Assembly (NCBI GenBank): GCA_014376325.1
Contig: JACMRP010000390.1
Location: 1-6,501, forward strand
Origin: Pseudobdellovibrionaceae bacterium
GTDB taxonomy: Bacteria > Bdellovibrionota > Bdellovibrionia > Bdellovibrionales > Bdellovibrionaceae
Length of the DNA: 6,501 nt
Direction of reading: 5' to 3'
Below the pieces are notes generated by a model that saw only the letters and a program-made list of their open reading frames with translations, made no database searches and had not been told where the DNA came from. Shown here in pieces: positions 1 to 5,569 of the stretch. How positions within the stretch are numbered: position 1 is the first letter of the stretch; every line of letters starts with the position of its first letter. The position numbers and the translations under genes were made by a program.

Positions 1-90
1 AAAAAACGATGTGTTCCACAGGCATAGCATTAACCGAAGCGGCTGCTCGGATGTACCGTTTCCGTTTTTATTGTAAGGATTACTGACGGT
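1..90. other. Left-edge fragment, possible 3' end of a convergent gene
   Basis: This stretch lies beyond the LysR stop codon and is too short to assign. On the plus strand, the frame starting at base 3 is open to a TGA at 84-86 and would give a roughly 27-residue C-terminus ending in FRFYCKDY. It would stop four bases before the convergent LysR stop. The frame starting at base 2 is also open, to a TAA at 74-76, so the open frame alone is weak evidence. On the minus strand, ATG codons at 30 and 25 could begin a gene leaving the window, but neither has a convincing ribosome binding site. I see no hairpin with a T-tract here that would terminate the LysR transcript. Confidence 0.25.
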
Positions 91-996
91 TTACGCTTTT
101 TCTTGAGTGGCGATCGTTTGGTACAGAATCTCGGCCAATTGGCGGGCTTCTGAGGTTTTACGGAAATAATAAGTCATGTCGATTTCGTAATGGAACTCTT
201 TGATATGTACGTGCAGCAATCGGCCCGCACGGACCTGCTTCCGAATCGAATGCGCTGGTAAAAATCCCCATCCAAGTCCCGATTCGATCACGCGCTTCAG
301 TGTTCCGACGTTGGAGCTTTCAAAGATCGCTTTCGCCTTAACGCCGTTTGCGGCCATCAGCTTTTCAATTTTACTGTTAAAGCCAGGGAACTCGTCGACG
401 AAATTAACGAGTGGAAATTTTCCCAGTTCTTTCGCGGTGATTTGCGCTGGCACGTCGGATTCTTTTCCGGATACGACCAACCACATTTCTTCTTTCAAAA
501 GAAACTTCGCTTCGACGCCTTCCAGTTCAACGCCGAACTCTTCTTTGATTTCGGGCAAAACCAAAACGTCGTAGCTTCCTTTTTTAAATCCCTTTACTAG
601 GTCTTCTCCAGATTTGTAATCGACCTTGATTTGCAAATCTGGATTGTGCCGCATCAAGCGCCCCATCAGCGGGCTCATGATGTGCAATCCGATAGAGTTT
701 AAGGTGCCAATTTTGATTTGCCCTTTAAGCTCTGCTCCGATGGACTTAATCGCGATTTCTGCCTGTTGGGAAAGTTGCAAAATTTTACGGGCGTGTTCGT
801 ACAAAACTTCGCCTTGCGGAGTCGGTTTGATCTGGCGAACGCCGCGAACCAATAGATCAACACCTAGATCTTCCTCTAGGTTGCGAATTTGCTGACTGAC
901 TGCCGGTTGGGTCAAATAAAGCTTGTCGGCTGCGGCGGTCATGCTTCCTTCGCTGATCACGGTCACGAAGGTCGTAAGCTGATAAAGGTTCATCAT
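91..996 (-). CDS. LysR-family transcriptional regulator
   Basis: A 301-residue protein, the normal full length for a LysR-type regulator. These are usually tetrameric DNA-binding proteins that respond to a small ligand and often control a divergent neighbour. The N-terminus (about residues 4-62) is the winged helix-turn-helix. It has the family pattern LxxFxxVxxxGSMTAAADKL, then LTQPAVSQQIRNLEEDLGVDLLVR, with the recognition helix near residues 30-41. A linker helix (about 63-90) leads to the periplasmic-binding-protein-like effector domain starting near KGQIKIGTLNSIG (residues 91-103). The start is a double ATG (996 and 993). An AAAGGAG Shine-Dalgarno lies 7 bases before the first, which favours the first. 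The gene is divergent from the exported-protein gene at 1080, so that gene and its own promoter are the likeliest targets. The ligand cannot be read from sequence. Confidence 0.95.
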   Translation of the reverse strand: MMNLYQLTTFVTVISEGSMTAAADKLYLTQPAVSQQIRNLEEDLGVDLLVRGVRQIKPTPQGEVLYEHARKILQLSQQAEIAIKSIGAELKGQIKIGTLNSIGLHIMSPLMGRLMRHNPDLQIKVDYKSGEDLVKGFKKGSYDVLVLPEIKEEFGVELEGVEAKFLLKEEMWLVVSGKESDVPAQITAKELGKFPLVNFVDEFPGFNSKIEKLMAANGVKAKAIFESSNVGTLKRVIESGLGWGFLPAHSIRKQVRAGRLLHVHIKEFHYEIDMTYYFRKTSEARQLAEILYQTIATQEKA

Positions 997-1008
997 CTGT
1001 TTTCTCCT

Positions 1009-1036
1009 TTGATCAGAGGAAAATATTCTCTATACT
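1009..1036 (+). promoter_or_regulatory. Candidate sigma-70-type promoter for the exported-protein gene
   Basis: TTGATC at 1009-1014 and TATACT at 1031-1036 are separated by 16 bases. This matches a vegetative promoter pair well and places the transcription start near 1043, giving a leader of about 37 bases before the ATG at 1080. The -35 hexamer abuts the Shine-Dalgarno of the divergent LysR gene, so the regulator's leader and this promoter share DNA. That would allow autoregulation coupled to control of the neighbour. No convincing LysR box could be picked out by eye. Confidence 0.4.
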
Positions 1037-1079
1037 AATTTGGTAACTACAGCTGATAAACCACAACGAGGTTTGAATT

Positions 1080-1811
1080 ATGTTCTACCAACGGCTTGCA
1101 TTTTCTCTGCCGATCGCAATTTTGTCTATCTTAATCACGAGTTCGGTACAGGCGAAGACTTTTCGCAACGCTTACATCTCATTTGAGCTTCCGGCGAATT
1201 GGAATTGCAGTTTAGAACAGACCGAATGGGTTTGCCGAAGTGAAAGCAATAAAGAGTCGAAAGAAGCCATCATCATCCTGACCGCGAAAGAAGTCGGACC
1301 TACCGATTCTATTCAGCTTTACGAGCAGCATTTGAACACACCCATTTCGCTCAATTTAAAAACGGGCGGCTCGGTCATGTCGAAGATCGTCTACAAATCA
1401 AAAAGCGTCCAGATCAACGATCAACCGTGGATGGACGGTTTGCACTTAGGCAGCGAAGTTCAAAACTATTTCACTAGATATTTAGCAAGCATCAAGGGCC
1501 GCATCGCGGTGTTGGTTACCTTCAGCGCGCACAAGCAGTTCTACACAAAATATAGCCAAGATTTTTTTAAGGCAGTGATGAGTTTGCGAGTCATCGAAAC
1601 GGCAAACTTGGGTCGCCAGGACTTAGGTCAGATCAGACCCGGCTCCGGAACTCTGGGCCCGGGCAGCTTCCAAAATGCGATGCCGTTAGATATGGCCAAT
1701 CCTGACGAAAATGCGCCAAAGGGTGGAAACAAAATGATGTACCTATTGATCGCGGTTCTACTCGCCGCGGCCGGTATTTATATCTTCATCAAGAAGAAGC
1801 AGAAGAAATAG
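1080..1811 (+). CDS. Exported protein of unknown function with C-terminal membrane anchor
   Basis: I do not recognise this 243-residue protein. Residues 1-25 form a Sec signal peptide with a hydrophobic core and a likely cleavage after SSVQA. The mature domain (about 26-173) begins with a beta-strand pattern, FRNAYISFELPANWNC, that recalls the opening of PsbP/Mog1/DUF1795-like folds; this is an impression only. Cys43 and Cys52 could form a disulfide in the periplasm. A Gly/Pro-rich linker (about 176-217) follows. Then comes a single hydrophobic helix (about 219-237) and a basic tail, KKKQKK, so the protein should sit in the inner membrane with its domain in the periplasm and the lysines in the cytoplasm. 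GAGG at 1068-1071, 8 bases before the ATG, supports the start. It is divergent from the LysR gene and may be its target. Confidence 0.85.
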   Translation: MFYQRLAFSLPIAILSILITSSVQAKTFRNAYISFELPANWNCSLEQTEWVCRSESNKESKEAIIILTAKEVGPTDSIQLYEQHLNTPISLNLKTGGSVMSKIVYKSKSVQINDQPWMDGLHLGSEVQNYFTRYLASIKGRIAVLVTFSAHKQFYTKYSQDFFKAVMSLRVIETANLGRQDLGQIRPGSGTLGPGSFQNAMPLDMANPDENAPKGGNKMMYLLIAVLLAAAGIYIFIKKKQKK

Positions 1812-1823
1812 TTTTAAGGATTC

Positions 1824-1846
1824 TTCTGGCTCCGACGGAGCCAGAA
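1824..1846. terminator. Hairpin between convergent genes, probable bidirectional terminator
   Basis: A perfect 10-bp inverted repeat has arms TTCTGGCTCC (1824-1833) and GGAGCCAGAA (1837-1846) around a GAC loop. It sits almost centrally in the gap, 12 bases after the stop of the plus-strand gene and 13 bases after the stop of the minus-strand M16 gene. That placement is what a shared terminator would have. Neither side carries a real T-run, so it is not a textbook intrinsic terminator. It may rely on another factor or mainly protect 3' ends. Confidence 0.6.
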
Positions 1847-1859
1847 TCTCAACCCCGTC

Positions 1860-3299
1860 TTACTTTGCTCGTTCAACAACCGGTTTATATTTCGTTAGCT
1901 GAGACAGAACCTTGCGTTGATCGGCATAGATCAGTATGCGCAGGTTTTTTGCATCCAACTTCGATTTCATGGCGGCGTTCACTTGCTCCAGCGTTAACGC
2001 TTCGACATTCTTGTTAAACTCCTGCAAATAACTTACCGGTACTCCGTAATAGTTCAGGATTAGGATATTCTGCGCCAGCCGGTCTGCGGTTTCGATCGCG
2101 CGCGGAAACTGGCTGAGCAGTTGCTCTTTCGCCGCTTTGAATTCACCTTCATTCATACCTTGTTCTGTGAAGTCGGTAAATACTTTGAGGCTTTCATCCA
2201 ATGTTTGTCCAACCGTCTCGTTTTTCGTGAAAGTGCTGATGATAAACGGACCGCGATCGGCACGAGAATCAAATGATGAAAAAATTGAATACGTCAGTCC
2301 AAGGTCGTCGCGTACGCGCTGATTTAAACGGCTTCCGAATTCGCCCCCGAGCGCTATATTCGCAAGTCGCAATTTCAGAAAGTTTTCGTCTATCCGGCGC
2401 ATGCCGATTTCGCCGATGCGGATCTGCGCTTGCTGTAAGCCCGGTTTGCTTAAAAGTTTTACCTCCATACCGGAAATTGCCTTAGGTTCTGGTGCGCTGA
2501 ATTCTTTGATCGGCTTAGCCGCCCATTTTTTGAAGGACTCTGCGACCTTCACTTCGAAATCTTTATTGAAGCGTCCTACAACCGCTAACATCGCGTTGTT
2601 GGGACGATACTGGGTTAAAAAATGACGAATCACGTCTTGTTTTTTAATCTTACGGATCGACTTAGGAGTTCCGGTCACGTCGTTTGCGTACGGATGTCCT
2701 TGAAACAAAAATGCGTCAAAAGCATCGTTCGCGTAGGTTGAAGGATCATCCACTTTTTTCTGTTGCTGCGCCACGATCTGCGACTTCGTGCGGGCAACTT
2801 CTGCATCCATAAAGGCGGGATTCATTACGATATCAGAAAAAATACTGACGAGCTTATCTGATGAGTTCACGAGCGCATCCATCGCGATCAAGGTAAAGTC
2901 GTTCCCTGGCTCGATTCCCACTTCGGTTCCCAGTTGGCCCAATTCGTCCGCTAATACCGGAGCCGTCCGAGATTGCGTGCCTTGCTCAAGCAAATGCGCG
3001 GTCAAAGCATTTAAGCCTTCCTTACCCGCTGGATCCTGCCTGGCGCCAACTTTCGCGAGCATCATCAAACTGATTCGTGGCAAAGAGTTGTCCGTGATAA
3101 AAAGAATCTTCATCCCATTCTCTAGTTTGACCTCTTTCATAGGACGTAATTTCAACGAGCTTCCGCCCGCGCCGGAGCCAGAGGCACTTGCTGGTTTTTC
3201 AGTTTTGGCGACCTCTGCCGCGCGCTCTTTGCGCGAGGCGCACGCCACCAAGGAAATCACCGCAAGCAAAGAAATAAATTTTCCAGAATATTTTTTCAT
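1860..3299 (-). CDS. M16-family peptidase-like lipoprotein, probable non-catalytic subunit
   Basis: A 479-residue member of the M16B (processing peptidase/PqqL-like) family. Residues 1-20 form a lipoprotein signal ending in the lipobox LVAC, so Cys20 would be lipidated. Ala and Ser follow, with no Asp at +2, which fits outer-membrane sorting. A Ser/Gly-rich linker (about 37-48) precedes the first M16 half. The zinc motif reads HLLEQ (102-106) instead of HxxEH, and the downstream glutamate ligand region reads QIVAQQQKKVDDP, with Gln or Thr where Glu is expected. Catalysis is therefore probably lost. The second half keeps RVRDDLGLTYS (Arg330, Tyr337), resembling the R/Y substrate-binding motif of partner subunits. 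It begins one base after the upstream peptidase stop, with AAGGA inside that gene's end, so the two are probably translationally coupled. It likely forms a heterodimer with that enzyme. Confidence 0.9.
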   Translation of the reverse strand: MKKYSGKFISLLAVISLVACASRKERAAEVAKTEKPASASGSGAGGSSLKLRPMKEVKLENGMKILFITDNSLPRISLMMLAKVGARQDPAGKEGLNALTAHLLEQGTQSRTAPVLADELGQLGTEVGIEPGNDFTLIAMDALVNSSDKLVSIFSDIVMNPAFMDAEVARTKSQIVAQQQKKVDDPSTYANDAFDAFLFQGHPYANDVTGTPKSIRKIKKQDVIRHFLTQYRPNNAMLAVVGRFNKDFEVKVAESFKKWAAKPIKEFSAPEPKAISGMEVKLLSKPGLQQAQIRIGEIGMRRIDENFLKLRLANIALGGEFGSRLNQRVRDDLGLTYSIFSSFDSRADRGPFIISTFTKNETVGQTLDESLKVFTDFTEQGMNEGEFKAAKEQLLSQFPRAIETADRLAQNILILNYYGVPVSYLQEFNKNVEALTLEQVNAAMKSKLDAKNLRILIYADQRKVLSQLTKYKPVVERAK

Positions 3300-3300
3300 A

Positions 3301-4743
3301 TTATTGGTCCTTCTTAACGGCAGGGGCCGGAGTCGATGCGGGCATTGCCTCCGCTTCGGGTTTTACGTCCACTTCTGGCTTTACTTCGGCTTCAGGTTTC
3401 ACTTCGAGGGTTTTAGCTTCGACGGCCTTCGGAGCCAGGATGACGATGGAACGCTGCTTTTGATTCAGGTATTTGTTTGCGGCATCTTTAATCTGCTCTG
3501 CGGTCACCGCGTTGTAACGGTCCAAATCCTTAAATAGATTTTCGTACGAACCCGTCACAATCTCATTCACCGCAAGCGCGCGCGCCTTGCCATCTGCGGT
3601 CGTTAGACCGTCGACCAATTCTTTCATGACTTGAGTTTTGGCCTTCTGCAATTCTTCATCGGTTACCAACTTGTTTCGCATCTTCCAGATTTCTTGGTAA
3701 ACTAGTTCTAAACTTTCTTGCATGGCGGTCCCGGGCTTCATGTTGACACCTACAGCAAAAACCCCGTCGTCTTGCATCGTTGAATGGTATGAGTAAGCGG
3801 ACGTCGCGGATTGTTTAGTGTAAACCAATCGTTTATGCAGTCTGCTCGAGCTCCCGTTACCAAGAATGTTGGCGGCTAGATCCAGCGGATACATTTCCGC
3901 AGAATTACTGGGCGTACCTTGATAAGACACCGTAAAGGAAGTCCCCTGAACGTCTTTTTTGACCGAAGCATTGCGCTGCGATTCTTGCGGCAACTCTTTC
4001 GGATATGATCGGCGCTGAACCGGGCCAGATGGTAATGGGCCATAATGCTTTTCGATTAATTTTCTAACGTCGGCGGTTTTAAAATCGCCCGCCAGAACCA
4101 AGATTGCGTTGTTCGGATTGTAAAAAGAATTGTGAAAGCTACGTAAGGTTTCAATTTTATAATCAGCAATGTCTTTCATGTATCCGATCACCGGCCAGCG
4201 ATAATTAGAGACTTTAAAAACCGCCGACATCACGGATTCCATCAACAACCCCATCGGATTGTTATCCACACGCCACCGACGCTCTTCTTTGACGACTTCC
4301 CGCTCGCTGTTCAAATCTTCTGGCGCCAAGTTTAGATTGCTCATGCGGTCGACTTCGATGTCCATCATCATCTCGAGCTTCGAGCTCGGCAGACTTTGAT
4401 AGAAACCGGTATAGTCGTACGTGGTGAAGGCATTATTGGTAATCCCGTTTTCGTGCAAGAGACGGTCGAAGGCTTTTCCTGGATATTTTTTAGAACCCTT
4501 AAACATCATGTGCTCAAGCATGTGCGCCGAGCCGGTAATTCCGGGGCCTTCATCGCGAGAACCTACGCGATACCATGTGTGATATGAAATCAAGGGTACG
4601 GAGTGATCCTCGTGAAGCAACACCGTTAACCCGTTTGAGAGCTTATATTTTGTGACGGGAAAATTGAGTTTCAGATTATCTTTTTCTTGAGCAGAGACGG
4701 CCAATGAACAAAATAGAACAGCCGACAAGAAGGCGTACTTCAT
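3301..4743 (-). CDS. M16-family zinc metallopeptidase, catalytic subunit
   Basis: A 480-residue periplasmic zinc peptidase of the M16B family, which cleaves peptides or unfolded proteins. An upstream in-frame ATG at 4827 would add 28 residues, but I chose 4743. There a GGAG lies 8 bases upstream and the protein opens with a clean signal peptide (residues 1-19, cleavage near AVSA-Q). The longer form would bury that signal and overlap the likely promoter. The catalytic motif HMLEH is at 74-78 (His74 and His78 as zinc ligands, Glu77 as general base). Glu147 and Glu154 are 7 apart, as expected for the distal conserved pair, with Glu154 the probable third ligand. The second half contains LGNGSSSRLHKRLVY (from 294) but lacks the clear R/Y motif found in the partner. 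After about residue 437 comes a low-complexity tail of KPE repeats. It is the first gene of the two-gene operon. Confidence 0.93.
   Translation of the reverse strand: MKYAFLSAVLFCSLAVSAQEKDNLKLNFPVTKYKLSNGLTVLLHEDHSVPLISYHTWYRVGSRDEGPGITGSAHMLEHMMFKGSKKYPGKAFDRLLHENGITNNAFTTYDYTGFYQSLPSSKLEMMMDIEVDRMSNLNLAPEDLNSEREVVKEERRWRVDNNPMGLLMESVMSAVFKVSNYRWPVIGYMKDIADYKIETLRSFHNSFYNPNNAILVLAGDFKTADVRKLIEKHYGPLPSGPVQRRSYPKELPQESQRNASVKKDVQGTSFTVSYQGTPSNSAEMYPLDLAANILGNGSSSRLHKRLVYTKQSATSAYSYHSTMQDDGVFAVGVNMKPGTAMQESLELVYQEIWKMRNKLVTDEELQKAKTQVMKELVDGLTTADGKARALAVNEIVTGSYENLFKDLDRYNAVTAEQIKDAANKYLNQKQRSIVILAPKAVEAKTLEVKPEAEVKPEVDVKPEAEAMPASTPAPAVKKDQ
3349..3402 (-). repeat. Three tandem 18-bp repeats coding VKPE-type hexapeptides
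   Basis: Three consecutive 18-base units near the 3' end of the catalytic M16 gene encode VKPEAE, VKPEVD and VKPEAE (residues 448-465). An Ala/Pro-rich stretch ending VKKDQ follows. The result is an extended, charged, Pro-rich tail after the peptidase fold. Such tails usually act as flexible spacers or adhesive segments, and the copy number could vary by replication slippage. The role here is unknown. Confidence 0.8.
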
Positions 4744-4787
4744 GAGTGCTTCTCCAATCCTTGAGAAGAAAATAGTTTCGAATTTAT

Positions 4788-4815
4788 ATTTTAATGGGTC
4801 CCGATTCAAAGGCAA
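4788..4815 (-). promoter_or_regulatory. Candidate sigma-70-type promoter for the M16 operon
   Basis: Read on the minus strand, TTGCCT (4815-4810) and TAAAAT (4793-4788) are separated by 16 bases in an AT-rich setting. Transcription would start near 4781, leaving a leader of about 37 bases before the ATG at 4743. This supports the shorter start of the peptidase, because the longer start at 4827 would lie upstream of the promoter. The element overlaps the inverted repeat at 4797-4838. Confidence 0.4.
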
Positions 4816-4838
4816 ATACTTTGGCAAGAACCGGGTCC
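4797..4838 (-). repeat. Imperfect inverted repeat between fliL and the M16 operon
   Basis: On the minus strand, GGACCCGGTTC (4838-4828) can pair with GAATCGGGACC (4807-4797). This gives an 11-bp stem with one A-A mismatch and one G-U pair around a loop of about 20 bases. It follows the fliL stop by about 35 bases, so it could end or stabilise the fliL transcript, but no T-tract follows it. Because it covers the -35 region of the candidate M16 promoter, it could instead be an operator. The G-U pair works only in minus-strand RNA, which slightly favours an RNA role. Confidence 0.35.
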
Positions 4839-4872
4839 GACTTAGGTGCCCTATCGACCTGTTATTGGTCTG

Positions 4873-5397
4873 TTACTGAACTACCAGCTCAGAGAAAAAC
4901 ACGTCCTTGACGACGCCTTCTTTCAGCACGCTATTTACTTCCATCGCGATCGCGTCCTTCAGAAACAGTTTGCCCTGGATGCTTTCTAGTTCTGAAAATG
5001 TCTTGTCGTTAAGGACCCGAACGATCTTATCGCGAGTTCGAGCACGGCTGTCTGGGGTCATGATCTCTTCGTAACCTTCTTTGCCGAGCATTTGCAGACT
5101 GACCTCTAAACGAATCGTGCGCTTTGGTTCTCCGCCAAGGTTCACGGTAAACTTATCCATGGTGAAAATGTACGGAGCGTAACGAGTATCGTCTGACTCG
5201 CTGGCCATTTCTTTTTCTAACATGGCTTCGGTGATTTCAGGACTGTGCCAGCCAATGGTAGAGGAATAGACCAAGTAAGCACCTCCGCCAAGAATCGCAA
5301 GATTCAGCACCGCAAAGATCGCGGTCAGGATAGTTCCCATATTCTTGGACTTACCACCAGCCGCGGGAGCTTCTTCATTTTTCTTAGCATCAGCCAT
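4873..5397 (-). CDS. fliL: Flagellar basal-body-associated protein FliL
   Basis: A 174-residue single-pass inner-membrane protein of the flagellar motor. FliL surrounds or contacts the stator (MotA/MotB) near the MS ring and supports torque and stator stability. The sequence has a short charged Lys/Ala-rich cytoplasmic N-terminus (1-19), one transmembrane helix (about 21-45), a linker, and the periplasmic FliL domain (about 76-174). Family hallmarks are visible: the FTVNLGG strand, RTIRLEVSLQM, the RDKIVRVLNDKT helix, then SELESIQGKLFLKDAI and the C-terminal VKDVFFSELVVQ. AGGAGA lies about 6 bases before the ATG. In many bacteria fliL sits just ahead of fliM; here the flanks are an M16 operon and a divergent transpeptidase gene, so it appears to be a stand-alone copy. 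A sigma-28-like promoter lies directly upstream. Confidence 0.93.
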   Translation of the reverse strand: MADAKKNEEAPAAGGKSKNMGTILTAIFAVLNLAILGGGAYLVYSSTIGWHSPEITEAMLEKEMASESDDTRYAPYIFTMDKFTVNLGGEPKRTIRLEVSLQMLGKEGYEEIMTPDSRARTRDKIVRVLNDKTFSELESIQGKLFLKDAIAMEVNSVLKEGVVKDVFFSELVVQ

Positions 5398-5417
5398 ACA
5401 AATCTCCTGATACTTTA

Positions 5418-5444
5418 TTATCGGGCTTTCGGACCTTCGGCTTA
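5418..5444 (-). promoter_or_regulatory. Sigma-28 (FliA)-like promoter of fliL
   Basis: On the minus strand, TAAG (5444-5441) is followed, after exactly 15 bases, by CCCGATAA (5425-5418). The class-3 flagellar consensus is TAAA-N15-GCCGATAA, so this matches 3 of 4 and 7 of 8 positions at the correct spacing. Transcription would start near 5411, just ahead of the AGGAGA ribosome binding site at 5408-5403, giving a leader of about 14 bases. A flagellar-type promoter directly before a flagellar gene makes the match more credible than sequence alone. Confidence 0.55.
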
Positions 5445-5482
5445 ACGATCAAAGGCTGGTATTTTAAAAGACTCAGAAATCG

Positions 5483-5509
5483 TTGAACTTATAAACAAGC
5501 CTTTATAAG
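5483..5509 (+). promoter_or_regulatory. Candidate promoter for the L,D-transpeptidase gene
   Basis: TTGAAC (5483-5488) and TATAAG (5504-5509) are separated by 15 bases, slightly short for a sigma-70 promoter. A start near 5516 would leave a leader of about 54 bases. The -10-like element lies inside one arm of the palindrome at 5487-5510. A perfect TTGACA occurs closer to the gene (5533-5538), but its matching -10 region (TTTTAT, 5556-5561) would put the transcript start at the ATG itself. This upstream pair is therefore preferred, with low certainty. Confidence 0.3.
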
Positions 5510-5510
5510 T
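5487..5510. promoter_or_regulatory. Perfect 9-bp palindrome in the divergent fliL/transpeptidase region
   Basis: ACTTATAAA (5487-5495) and TTTATAAGT (5502-5510) are exact reverse complements separated by CAAGCC. The arms are AT-rich and repeat across about one and a half helical turns, as expected for a site bound by a dimeric regulator. Each arm also contains a TATAAA or TATAAG element that could serve as a -10 box, one facing each way. It lies about 90 bases upstream of fliL and 60 upstream of the transpeptidase gene. No regulator can be named from sequence. Confidence 0.45.
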
Positions 5511-5542
5511 CCCTGAAACAAGCCGACGAGTATTGACAAACT

Positions 5543-5559
5543 GAAGCAGAGCTTCTTTT
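5543..5559 (+). promoter_or_regulatory. Small hairpin with T-run just before the transpeptidase RBS
   Basis: GAAGC (5543-5547) and GCTTC (5551-5555) pair around an AGA loop and are followed by TTTT. The GGAG ribosome binding site at 5562-5565 follows at once. The shape resembles a very short intrinsic terminator or attenuator in the leader, but a 5-bp stem is weak and could arise by chance. Confidence 0.2.
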
Positions 5560-5569
5560 ATGGAGACTT

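Noticed and set aside
2788..3537. 249-codon plus-strand open frame across both M16 genes
   Set aside because: It lies opposite two strongly supported genes, spans their junction, and has no recognisable motif; it is an antisense shadow.
4744..4827. 28-residue N-terminal extension of the catalytic M16 peptidase
   Set aside because: It would bury a clean signal peptide inside the protein and place the start upstream of the likely promoter. The ATG at 4743 has a well-spaced GGAG.
4818..4844. Second sigma-28-like element before the M16 operon (TAAG-N15-GCCAAAGT, minus strand)
   Set aside because: The spacing is right but only about half of the -10 positions match the consensus, and the operon has no flagellar function; probably chance.
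5506..5529. Sigma-28-like element for the transpeptidase gene (TAAG then GCCGACGA)
   Set aside because: The spacer is 12 bases instead of 15, so the elements would not be read together.
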